From Longimonas halophila (GTDB lineage: Bacteria > Bacteroidota > Rhodothermia > Rhodothermales > Salinibacteraceae), in contig NZ_PDEP01000003.1 in NCBI RefSeq assembly GCF_002554705.1, forward strand, positions 62,001-126,000: a stretch of 64,000 nucleotides of DNA. Reading direction: 5' to 3'. The notes beneath the pieces were generated by a model, which worked only from the letters and a program-made list of their open reading frames with translations, did no database searches and was not told the DNA's origin. Both the position numbers and the translations under genes were made by a program. Of the stretch, positions 44,512 through 52,283 are shown in pieces. How positions within the stretch are numbered: the stretch's first letter is position 1; each line of letters begins with the position of its first letter.

Positions 44512-45171
44512 TTACCTCATAATACGAGCCGTCTCAATCACATCCAAGTCCGGGTAGTTGCGCGCCAGGTAGGTGCGGCCCTTCACGCGAATGGAGTCCT
44601 GGCTGATGTCTTCGCCGTAGCCGCTGTGCCACGCATCGACGGCCTCCATGCCACGGGTGACGCGCCCGAGCGGCGGAAAGCCGGTTACGCCGTTGTAGGT
44701 GGTGGTGTCGAGGCGGGCGTTGTCGGCGAGGTTGATGAAGAGCTGCGCCGACCGCGTGTCTACGCTGTCACGGGCAAAGGCGATGGTGCCGCGCTTGTTG
44801 GAGGCGCGCACCGGCTCATCGGGAATGCCCGCCTCGGCCCAGAGCGAATCGGTCGCCGGGTCGCCGGTCAATCCGAACTGCGCTACGAAGCCCTCAACCA
44901 CGCGAAAGACCGGCAGATCCGTAAAATGATCGTGCCGCACCAGGCAGTGCAGGCGATCTACGCCGTGGGGCGACCAGTCGCGATACAGGCGCAGCCGCAC
45001 CGGGCCCGTGGTGGTTTCGAGCGCCACCGTAAACGAGTCGGGCGCGGCGGGCGTATCCTCGGGCGGACACGGTACGGCTTGCGGAGGCGGCGCGATGTGT
45101 TGCATCCCCAGAACAGCAAGGAGTGCCGCTACAGGCACCACACCAACAATGTATTGAGGCACGCGGATCAT
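44512..45171 (-). CDS. Peptidylprolyl isomerase, cyclophilin type, exported
   Basis: 219 residues from ATG 45171; the frame is open upstream through repeat DNA, which supports the shorter start. A signal anchor (YIVGVVPVAALLAVLGMQHI) precedes the cyclophilin domain: FTVALETTTGPVRLRLYRDW, FRVVEGFVAQFGLTGDP, SAQLFINLADNARLD and GFPPLGRVTRGMEAVDAW. It catalyses proline cis-trans isomerisation, probably in the periplasm. Confidence 0.92.
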   Translation of the reverse strand: MIRVPQYIVGVVPVAALLAVLGMQHIAPPPQAVPCPPEDTPAAPDSFTVALETTTGPVRLRLYRDWSPHGVDRLHCLVRHDHFTDLPVFRVVEGFVAQFGLTGDPATDSLWAEAGIPDEPVRASNKRGTIAFARDSVDTRSAQLFINLADNARLDTTTYNGVTGFPPLGRVTRGMEAVDAWHSGYGEDISQDSIRVKGRTYLARNYPDLDVIETARIMR

Positions 45172-45286
45172 AAAAGCGTCGTGTACCCACCGAGTAGAAT
45201 CTGTGCCCTCGTAATAACGCTGCCGCACAGCGCAATAGCAACTGCGCAGACCCTCGAACGGGGACGCGCAGGGCGTACCGTCAACC

Positions 45287-45316
45287 CGTAGGGACACGGC
45301 GCGCCGTGTCTCTACG
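45287..45316. repeat. Short palindrome, ACACGGCGCGCCGTGT family (copy 3)
   Basis: CGTAGGGACACGGCG pairs with CGCCGTGTCTCTACG with one mismatch. It lies upstream of the cyclophilin gene. Confidence 0.6.
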
Positions 45317-45345
45317 ACCGCACCGCGCCTCTTCCATGGGGTGGA

Positions 45346-45364
45346 TCCTGAACCAAGTTCAGGA
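45346..45364. repeat. Short palindrome TCCTGAAC-CAA-GTTCAGGA
   Basis: A perfect 8-bp inverted repeat with a 3-nt spacer, followed by TGACGGTTCC. Sequences of this type occur as dispersed intergenic repeats in several bacterial genomes, as I recall. It lies between cyclophilin and uspA. Confidence 0.45.
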
Positions 45365-45422
45365 TGACGGTTCCGGAGGTGGAGAGCGCCGTCCCAGAGC
45401 AGACCGCTCCAGCCCCGCTGTG

Positions 45423-45926
45423 TCACGTGTCTTCTTGCCGCACGGTCAGGACGGGCACGTCGGACATACGCACCACCTTTTCGGCGACGCTGCCGATCAG
45501 GTAGCGATCCAGGCCGGTTCGCCCATGTGTGCCCATCACGATGAGGTCGGCATTACAGTCGGAAGCGCCTTCAAGAATCACTTTATACGGATTGCCCACC
45601 TCCAGCATCGTCTGCGTCTCTACACCGCCCAACCGGCTTGCGGCATCAGCTACGATTTGGGCGCCATGTGCCTTGATGCTCTCCTGCATCTCTTCGCGCT
45701 TCGTTCGGCTGCCCACCATGCCAGTCCCCTTTCCCTCGGCATCGCCGACCGTTCCGCGGGGCTGCTCCACCTTCAGATCGCTGCTCAGTCCATACGAGTC
45801 CAGCTGCTCCACGGCATGCAGCACATGCACCGTGGCTCCGTACGACTCAGCCAGGTGGCGGCAGTGAGCAAGGGCGGCATCGGCTCCTGGGCTTCCGTCT
45901 GTCGGATACAGAATATTATCGTACAT
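45423..45926 (-). CDS. Universal stress protein (UspA family)
   Basis: 167 residues from ATG 45926 (MYDNILYPTDGSPGADAALA). The ATP-binding motif GTHGRTGLDRYLIGSVAEKVVR (GxxGx9GS) is intact, so it is the nucleotide-binding type. Probably a stress-related regulator. It is surrounded by repeat-rich gaps on both sides. Confidence 0.95.
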   Translation of the reverse strand: MYDNILYPTDGSPGADAALAHCRHLAESYGATVHVLHAVEQLDSYGLSSDLKVEQPRGTVGDAEGKGTGMVGSRTKREEMQESIKAHGAQIVADAASRLGGVETQTMLEVGNPYKVILEGASDCNADLIVMGTHGRTGLDRYLIGSVAEKVVRMSDVPVLTVRQEDT

Positions 45927-46106
45927 AATGCACCTTAGATCTTGTGCGCAGACTGTTTTATTGGTTGTAGAATACGCATCAATCAATGTTCATTGTTATA
46001 AGCAAGTCAGGGACATGGCCCTACATCAGGATAGGGCAAACCCTCACAGGTAGTGGGTAGACGCTAAGTGATAAGGCTATCGTAGAATGTAGGTTTGTCT
46101 TGTTCG

Positions 46107-46172
46107 AACCCCCTCTCCCTTCGGGTTTCTCCCCCTTTTCCAAGGGGGAGATGTCGATAGACAGAGGGGGTT
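46107..46172. repeat. Nested inverted repeat (C-rich/G-rich)
   Basis: The outer arms AACCCCCTCT/AGAGGGGGTT are perfect over 10 bp and the inner arms CTCCCCCTT/AAGGGGGAG over 9 bp. The two stems are in series and could fold as one long hairpin downstream of the flavin reductase gene and upstream of uspA. Confidence 0.6.
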
Positions 46173-46276
46173 GTCTGGCTCCGATGATGTCGGCCATATG
46201 ACAATCACTTACCATTGAACCGCTACCCCCTCGCAAACCGAAGGCCCTACCCTCGATGGCCCCGCGCCCAAACAAC

Positions 46277-46306
46277 CGTAGGGACACGGCCCGCCGTGTC
46301 CCTACG
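46277..46306. repeat. Short palindrome, ACACGGCnnGCCGTGT family (copy 4)
   Basis: CGTAGGGACACGGC and GCCGTGTCCCTACG are perfect 14-bp arms around CC. It lies about 85 nt downstream of the flavin reductase gene (minus strand). Confidence 0.65.
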
Positions 46307-46390
46307 AACGGGTTTACGAGTGAATGGGCATGTCTGAGTACGCAGAAAAGGCCTTCACAGAAGTTCGAAGAACGGCGGTGGCCTGTGCTG

Positions 46391-47101
46391 CTACACCGCA
46401 CTGGATTCCCACCCTTCGGTGAAGATGGCATCTTCAGCAACACCGTGTTCGTTTTTCAGCACGTCTTCCGTCTCCACCACCATCGGCGGGATGCCGCAAA
46501 TGTAGTAGTGGGGATCGTCGAAGTCGGTGCCAAGCGCGTCCTTGATGTGCGTCTGCACAAAGCCGGTTGGGCCGTCCCACTCTTCGTGCGAGAGCGAGTA
46601 GAACACGCGCAGGTTGGCGTGATCGGCCGAGAGGTGATCGAGCGTTTCCCGGTACATGATGTCTTCTTGTGTGCGCTCGCCATAGAGGAACGCCGCCTGC
46701 CCCGTGCCCTCGCGCAGATACTGCTTCAGCATCGCAGTCATGGGCGTGATGCCGGTGCCGGTCGACAAGAACACCACATCGCGGTCGGTATCGCGCAGGT
46801 GCAGGTTGCCCCCGGGTGGAATGATCTCTATCGTGTCGCCCATCTCACGCTCATCCATGTAGGTAGAAAGCGTGCCATCGTCATACTTTTTGATGCCGAG
46901 CGCAATCGTATCGGTGCCCGGCAGGCTCACCGGCGTGTAGGGCCGCTGCACCAGGTCGCCGTCTTGCCGAATAGCAATCCGCACATGCTGCCCCGGCTTA
47001 TAATTGAACGTGTGTCCAGGCGCCTGCAGCACATACTGCTTCACACGCGGCGTCATCTGATGGATGGAGGTCAGCGTGGTTTCTATTGTGTCGTCGGGCA
47101 T
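46391..47101 (-). CDS. FAD/NAD(P)-binding oxidoreductase (ferredoxin reductase type)
   Basis: 236 residues from ATG 47101. FAD-binding RPYTPVSLPG (RxY(T/S) motif) and ELIPPGGNLHL-like loop, then the NAD(P) motif VVFLSTGTGITPMTAML, and a terminal EGWESSAV. It resembles plant-type ferredoxin/flavodoxin reductases. The partner is unknown; a role in reducing ferredoxin or flavins is inferred. The gap to the histidine kinase gene upstream (about 175 nt) shows no gene. Confidence 0.88.
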   Translation of the reverse strand: MPDDTIETTLTSIHQMTPRVKQYVLQAPGHTFNYKPGQHVRIAIRQDGDLVQRPYTPVSLPGTDTIALGIKKYDDGTLSTYMDEREMGDTIEIIPPGGNLHLRDTDRDVVFLSTGTGITPMTAMLKQYLREGTGQAAFLYGERTQEDIMYRETLDHLSADHANLRVFYSLSHEEWDGPTGFVQTHIKDALGTDFDDPHYYICGIPPMVVETEDVLKNEHGVAEDAIFTEGWESSAV

Positions 47102-47276
47102 AGTGGTACAGGGGGATTCGGTGCGTAGTCGTTGATGCGTAATGGGACAGCCATACACGAAGCAAATCCCCTTCGTATCCAGCCAACCCTGTAGCGTGAT
47201 GTAACGATCTTCGCAGAACAACTTGCGCCGCAATGCGGGCAGCGCAGCCTCAACGACTCGACGCCACCCGACACAA

Positions 47277-48743
47277 TCAGGGGGCTTTCGATGAACGCAG
47301 AAGCTGCACGGTGACGGTGGTCCCGTGTTCGGGTGCAGACTCGATATGCAGTGTGCCACCATGCCAGCGCACAATCTGATCGACAAGCGACAGCCCGAGT
47401 CCGCTGCCGTCTACTTGCGTAGCATGCATCGACGCAGCGCGGAAGAAACGATCGGTTGCCTGTGCCTGCTCGTCTTCGGTCATGCCAACCCCCGTATCCG
47501 ATACAACCAATGCGGCTGTTTCGGGGTCATGCACGCGCACCGTCACCTCAATGCGTCCCTGTCGCGTGTACTTCACAGCATTGTCGAGCAGATTCGTCAC
47601 GACCTCGCGCAGCATTTCGGGCGCTCCGGCTACGGGCACTGATTCTGGCGCATTGACCACGAACGCAACGTCGCGCTCGGCCACGGCCGCTCGAAACGTT
47701 GGGGCTTCCGAACGCACAAGCTGCGCCAGGTCGACCGTGGCCTCTGGATCGGGCTGATCGGCCTGGTCGATGCGCGCGAGCGTGAGCAGGCCCTGCACCA
47801 TCGCAATGAGGTGACTGATCTTGCGGCGCGCCAGCTGCAGCGTCTCGCGGTAGTCCTCGGCCTCACGCGGACGCCGCAACGTGACGTCGACGTGCCCCTG
47901 CAGCACGGTGAGGGGCGTTTTGAGTTCGTGAGCAGCGCTTGCGGTAAAGCGGCGCATCTCGTCGAACGCCGTTTCGAGGCGATCAAGGAGCGTATTCAGC
48001 GTAGCCGCCAACTGTGCCGTCTCGCGGTCGGCCTCATCCGGAACCGTGATGCGTGTGCCCAGCGCATCGGCAGAGATGGTCTGCGTGGCTGCGGTGATGG
48101 TTTCGAGCGGACGCAGCACGCGCCCGGCCACCCACCAGATGAGCCCGCCCAGCCCCATCAGCACGACGAGGAGCCCGCCGCCGAGCCCGAACGCCAGCCG
48201 CCGATGCAGCTGCTGCAGCCCCGGGTCCCGACGGGCCAGTTGCACGATGCCAATGGGCGTGCCTTCAGCATTGCGAATGGGCCGCACCATGTAATAGAGC
48301 TGCGTGTCCTCCACCTGCACGGTGCGCAGCGGAGCATACGAGCGTCCTGGCGGCGTGGGAGTTTCCAGCAGCTGTTCCGGGTAGGCGTCGTCGGGGAAGG
48401 CCGCGATGTTTTCGGAGGCGCGGACCAGTTCGCCTTCTGCGTTGAACACCTGCAAAAAGAAGGGGTCAACGTGCTCTCCACGGAAAAGATGGTGCGGCTC
48501 GTTCCATGCATAGGCGTCGGCCCGTAGCGCACCTTCGGGCCCCACCACCTGAGCCAGCACATGCTCCGTCTCGGCGCGCAGCACCTGGTGAGCTGTATGA
48601 TTGAACCACGCATACGCTCCCAGCCAGATGAGGGCAGCCAGTACGGCCAGTGCCACAGCCAGTGCACTGCCAATGGTAAGCAGCAGTCGCTGCCGGAACG
48701 TAGACCGGTTGGGCAGAGCCGCTGTCGTAGACGAGTTCGCCAT
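47277..48743 (-). CDS. Sensor histidine kinase (HAMP, HisKA, HATPase_c)
   Basis: 488 residues: first membrane helix (LLTIGSALAVALAVLAALIW), a periplasmic sensor of about 130 residues, second helix (GLGGGLLVVLMGLGGLIWWV), HAMP, HisKA with phospho-His in ASAAHELKTPLTVLQGH, and HATPase N/G boxes (NLLDNAVKYT; DTGVGMTEDEQ; GSGLGLSLV). CusS/heavy-metal-sensor-like layout. It lies 32 nt after its response regulator, divergent from the efflux operon, so metal sensing is the likely role. Confidence 0.95.
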   Translation of the reverse strand: MANSSTTAALPNRSTFRQRLLLTIGSALAVALAVLAALIWLGAYAWFNHTAHQVLRAETEHVLAQVVGPEGALRADAYAWNEPHHLFRGEHVDPFFLQVFNAEGELVRASENIAAFPDDAYPEQLLETPTPPGRSYAPLRTVQVEDTQLYYMVRPIRNAEGTPIGIVQLARRDPGLQQLHRRLAFGLGGGLLVVLMGLGGLIWWVAGRVLRPLETITAATQTISADALGTRITVPDEADRETAQLAATLNTLLDRLETAFDEMRRFTASAAHELKTPLTVLQGHVDVTLRRPREAEDYRETLQLARRKISHLIAMVQGLLTLARIDQADQPDPEATVDLAQLVRSEAPTFRAAVAERDVAFVVNAPESVPVAGAPEMLREVVTNLLDNAVKYTRQGRIEVTVRVHDPETAALVVSDTGVGMTEDEQAQATDRFFRAASMHATQVDGSGLGLSLVDQIVRWHGGTLHIESAPEHGTTVTVQLLRSSKAP

Positions 48744-48775
48744 GGGGAGGTATGGATGCGCTCATATGGATGTGC

Positions 48776-49489
48776 TCAGGAGGCGCTGGCATTGCTTGTC
48801 GGGGCGAAGCGATATCCTACGCCTCGCACGGTCTCGATGCATGCATCGCAGCAGGCGGTTTCGTTCAGCTTATTGCGCACGTAGGCCACATATACATCAA
48901 TGAGATTGGTGCCCCGGTCGAAGTCGTGCCCCCAAACGTCGCGATGGATCTGCGCACGCTGTAACGCCTCGCCGGGATGCGCCATGAAGTAGGCCAGCAG
49001 GTCGAACTCCTTGGGCGTAAGATCCAGGGCCGTGTCGTTACAGATGCAGGTGTGCGCAGCACGGTCGAGCCGCAGAGCCCCCGCGTGCAGCACGTCGGAC
49101 GCGTCGGAGTCCCCATCGGGGGAGCCTGCACGCCGGAGCAGCGCTTCTACGCGAGCCAGCAGCTCGTCAAAGTCGAACGGCTTGGGCAGGTAGTCGTCAG
49201 CGCCCGAGCGCAAGCCCGCCACCCGGTCTTCCACCGCATCGAGCGCAGTTAGCATCATCACCGGCAGGTGCGGCAGGCGATCACGCACCTGGTGGAGCAC
49301 CTCCATGCCCGAGATGCCCGGCAGGCGGATGTCGAGGAGCACCACATCGACCGAGGACGTGCGCAGCTCGTCCAGCGCCTGCTCGCCCTCAGTGACCCAG
49401 GTCACCACGTATCCCTCTTCCGTAAGTCCACGCTGAATAAACGAGGCGATGTCGGCCTCGTCTTCGACAAGTAAAATGTGCGCATCCAT
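48776..49489 (-). CDS. OmpR/CusR-family response regulator
   Basis: 237 residues. Receiver domain HILLVEDEADIASFIQRGL with phospho-Asp in VDVVLLDIRLPGISGME and K in LPKPFDFDELLAR, then a winged-helix DNA-binding domain (LTPKEFDLLAYFMAHPGEAL; TNLIDVYVAYVRNKL). First gene of the regulator-kinase pair. The 11-bp direct-repeat array about 80 nt upstream of its start is the obvious candidate binding site. Confidence 0.96.
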   Translation of the reverse strand: MDAHILLVEDEADIASFIQRGLTEEGYVVTWVTEGEQALDELRTSSVDVVLLDIRLPGISGMEVLHQVRDRLPHLPVMMLTALDAVEDRVAGLRSGADDYLPKPFDFDELLARVEALLRRAGSPDGDSDASDVLHAGALRLDRAAHTCICNDTALDLTPKEFDLLAYFMAHPGEALQRAQIHRDVWGHDFDRGTNLIDVYVAYVRNKLNETACCDACIETVRGVGYRFAPTSNASAS

Positions 49490-49570
49490 ACTGAAGTTTG
49501 CTGTTGTGGAACGGGGGTATCATACGGATTGCACACGCGAGGTGCCTCCTTATTCCACCCCGACGGCCTC

Positions 49571-49621
49571 CTCTAATCGTTCTCTAATGCGTCTCTAATC
49601 GGGCTCTAATGATTCTGTCTA
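49571..49621 (+). promoter_or_regulatory. Array of five 11-bp direct repeats (CTCTAAT-N4), likely response-regulator operator
   Basis: CTCTAAT starts at 49571, 49582, 49593 and 49604, and a variant CTGTCTA at 49615, all exactly 11 bp apart, one helical turn. OmpR/PhoB-type regulators bind such direct repeats on one DNA face. The array lies in the divergent gap between the regulator gene and the TolC-type gene, 61 nt before the latter. A possible -10 (TACACT, 49633) follows it. Confidence 0.7.
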
Positions 49622-49681
49622 TGTGCTTCGTGTACACTGCACCATGCACACAGAGCCGACCCTGCGTTTTTCCCTCTTGCT

Positions 49682-51055
49682 ATGCACCGTGTTTTGATGT
49701 TCTCGCCCACTTTGTGGCATTCGCATAGGCACGGGGTGCCCCTTATGCTTCTGATTGGCGTGCTGGCGCTTCTTAGTGCCTCTCCCGTGCAGGCCCAATC
49801 CCGTGCGCTGCCCGATTCGCTCACGCTGGAGGCGGCGGCCTCCCTGATGATGGCGAACAACCCCGGCTTACGGGCTGCACGAGCCGATGCCGACTACGTG
49901 GCACGCAGCGCACGCGATGCCGCACGCTGGCCCAACCCATCCGTGCACGCAGCGCAAACGAGCCTCCCACTTCCTACGGGCGGCACCGAGCGCGAAACGG
50001 AGCTGGGCCTCACGCAAACGCTGCCGTATCCGGGCAACAAACGCGCCCAGCGCCGCGCCGCCACGTACACGTCCGAAGCCGCCCAGTTTTCGTATCAGGA
50101 AGCGCAGGCGCAGGCGTTCCACGAGTTGCGCACGCGCTACCTTAGCGTAGCCGCCGCCGAGGCACGGGTGCAGGCCCTTCAGCAGCTCACCGATGCTGTG
50201 GCCGAAGCCGCCCACACCGCCGACGTGCGCCACGAGGAAGGCGATTTCAGTCCGTTCGGGCGGGCTCGGATGCGTGTAGCGGTAGCCGACTTCGAGAACG
50301 CCTTGGCCGATGCCAGGGTCAGCCGCCGCAACGCCCGCCTGCGTCTGGCCGCCTATATTCTGCCGGACAGCACCATACAGGCAGCCGCCCCCGAAACCCT
50401 CATAACCTACACCGTTGCCGCCACCCTGCAGGCCCCAGCGTTCGACGCAGCGTACGATGCGCTACGCACCCAAGCCCTGGCGCAGCGCGGACTGCTCAAC
50501 GCAGCCGAGGCGCAAGTGGATGCGCAGCAGCAACAGCTGCGCGCCGCCCGGCTCGGGCGCATCCCCGACGTCACCCTCTCGCTCGGACCCGTCCTGCGCG
50601 ACCAACCGGGCGGTACGGAGTGGGGCTATCACGCGGGCATCAACATTGGCTTGCCCATGTGGGACACCGGACGCATGCGCGTTCGCGTCCAAGAGGCGCA
50701 GCAGCAACGTGCTCAGGCCCAGCAGGCAGATGCAAAACGCGCTGTTGAGGTGGAGCTGCGCACGGCCTACACCGAGGCACAGAGCTACCGCAATCGCATC
50801 GACCAGCTCTCCGGCGAGGTGCTTGCGTCGACCGACTCGCTGCTTCAGCAGGCCCAATACGTCTATGAAGAAGGCGAACTGAACCTGGTTGGTCTGCTGG
50901 ATGCGATGGAAGCCGCTCGCTCCGCCCAGCTGCTCCAGATCGATCTGGTTGCGGGCTACCTGCGTCGCCTTTCCGCGCTCGAATATGCGATGGGCGTGCG
51001 CCCCGCCGACACCCCGCCGCTGCTTCCCGCTGCTCGCCTGGAGCCTGCTGACTAA
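49682..51055 (+). CDS. Outer-membrane efflux protein, TolC/CusC family
   Basis: 457 residues. A signal peptide (LMLLIGVLALLSASPVQAQS) precedes two structural repeats of the TolC fold: SLTLEAAASLMMANNPGLRAARA, ETELGLTQTLPYPGNKRAQR and GINIGLPMWDTGRMRVRVQEA. First gene of the operon; forms the outer-membrane channel for the adaptor and RND pump encoded downstream. In-frame ATGs shortly inside could serve as start. Confidence 0.93.
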   Translation: MHRVLMFSPTLWHSHRHGVPLMLLIGVLALLSASPVQAQSRALPDSLTLEAAASLMMANNPGLRAARADADYVARSARDAARWPNPSVHAAQTSLPLPTGGTERETELGLTQTLPYPGNKRAQRRAATYTSEAAQFSYQEAQAQAFHELRTRYLSVAAAEARVQALQQLTDAVAEAAHTADVRHEEGDFSPFGRARMRVAVADFENALADARVSRRNARLRLAAYILPDSTIQAAAPETLITYTVAATLQAPAFDAAYDALRTQALAQRGLLNAAEAQVDAQQQQLRAARLGRIPDVTLSLGPVLRDQPGGTEWGYHAGINIGLPMWDTGRMRVRVQEAQQQRAQAQQADAKRAVEVELRTAYTEAQSYRNRIDQLSGEVLASTDSLLQQAQYVYEEGELNLVGLLDAMEAARSAQLLQIDLVAGYLRRLSALEYAMGVRPADTPPLLPAARLEPAD

Positions 51056-51108
51056 CACAGCCGGTGGGTTTCTCCTCATTCTTCTATCGCCCTACTGCTT
51101 CCGTGCCC

Positions 51109-52215
51109 ATGCCTGTCCGCTCTCTGCCTCTGCTTGCACTGCTCTTTTTTGCTGTTGGATGCAGCAGCAATGCACCGCCCCCGACCAATGACGCCACCGC
51201 TGAAGACGCGTCGCCGCCAGATCAGATTACGCTGACTGACGCAGCGCGCAGCGAGCTCACCATTACCACCGTGACCGTTGAGGAGCGCCCCATCACGAGC
51301 CACCTGTCGCTCCCGGCGCGTGTGCTGCCCGAAGCGAATCAGCAGGCGTACGTCACGTCGCTGATCAGCGGGCGGGTCGACGCGCTGCATGTAGGCGTGG
51401 GGGCGCAGGTTGAGCAAGGCCAGGTGCTGGCCGAAGTCACGGCCCCCGGACTCAGCCAGCGCGTTGCGGCGCTGCGCCAGGCGCGCGATGAGTTGGATCG
51501 CCAGCAGCGTTTGCAGGAGCGCGGCGTCGGCCTCACCAAGAACCTGACCGCTGCCGAACGCGACTGGGCGATGGCCCGCCAGGAGCTGCGCTCCATTGGC
51601 GTGCGCGCCGACCGAATCGAACGCGTGGCACGGGGCGAGGAGGACCTGAGCACCCTGCCTATGGAAGCCCCCATCAGCGGCACCGTGCTCGACCGGATGG
51701 CGGTCTTGGGCAGTCCGGTGGATGAAGGTATGGAGCTGTTTTACGTGGTCGACCTGCATCCCATCCGCGTGGTGGCCGATGTGTTTGAGCGCAACCTGGA
51801 TCAGGTTCGCGAGGGGCAAGAGGTGACGGTCCAGACACCTGTGAATCCAGACCGCGCATACCAGGGCACAATCGCCCAGCTGGTGCCGCAGGTGGATACC
51901 GAACGCCGTGCCGTAAGCGCGCGCATCCGCCTCAGTAACAGCGACGGGTCGCTGCGTCCCGGCATGTTCGCCACAGTGCGCGTAGCCATCACCGGAGCCG
52001 CCGAGCCTGCACTACCTGCCGATGCCATCATGACCGACGAGCGCGGCACCTACGTCATTGTGGAGGAGGGCAACAACACCTACCGCCGCCAGGATGTCGA
52101 CGCCCCCGCCGATGCCGAAGGTACGGTGGTCGTTCGCGAGTTGGCCCCCGGCACGAATGTCGTCATGGATGGCGGCTTCCAGATCATGAGCGCCATCGAC
52201 AATCAGCAGGCCTAA
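51109..52215 (+). CDS. RND efflux periplasmic adaptor (HlyD/CusB family), lipoprotein
   Basis: 368 residues from ATG 51109. Lipobox LLFFAVGCSSN (Cys20) anchors it to the inner membrane. Barrel-sandwich motif LISGRVDALHVGVGAQVEQG then QVLAEVTAPGL, hairpin coiled coil with RQARDELDRQQRLQERG, and C-terminal beta-barrel LPADAIMTDERGTYVIVEEG. Links pump and channel. No N-terminal Met/His metal-binding domain is seen. Confidence 0.93.
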   Translation: MPVRSLPLLALLFFAVGCSSNAPPPTNDATAEDASPPDQITLTDAARSELTITTVTVEERPITSHLSLPARVLPEANQQAYVTSLISGRVDALHVGVGAQVEQGQVLAEVTAPGLSQRVAALRQARDELDRQQRLQERGVGLTKNLTAAERDWAMARQELRSIGVRADRIERVARGEEDLSTLPMEAPISGTVLDRMAVLGSPVDEGMELFYVVDLHPIRVVADVFERNLDQVREGQEVTVQTPVNPDRAYQGTIAQLVPQVDTERRAVSARIRLSNSDGSLRPGMFATVRVAITGAAEPALPADAIMTDERGTYVIVEEGNNTYRRQDVDAPADAEGTVVVRELAPGTNVVMDGGFQIMSAIDNQQA

Positions 52216-52283
52216 CAGCTTGGCTGGCTGCCGATGCTGATACGACGCTGCAATTCCCTGCATCACCCTGACCTCAACCCCTT

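Larger units (their letters stand above)
45927..46390. other. Repeat-rich intergenic region
   Basis: 464 nt without a supported gene. It contains a nested inverted repeat (46107-46172) and copy 4 of the ACACGG palindrome (46277-46306). Confidence 0.5.

Noticed and set aside
49571-49621. CRISPR-like short repeats
   Set aside because: Units are 11 bp with 4-bp variable parts and no spacers; the phasing fits an operator, and there are no cas genes.
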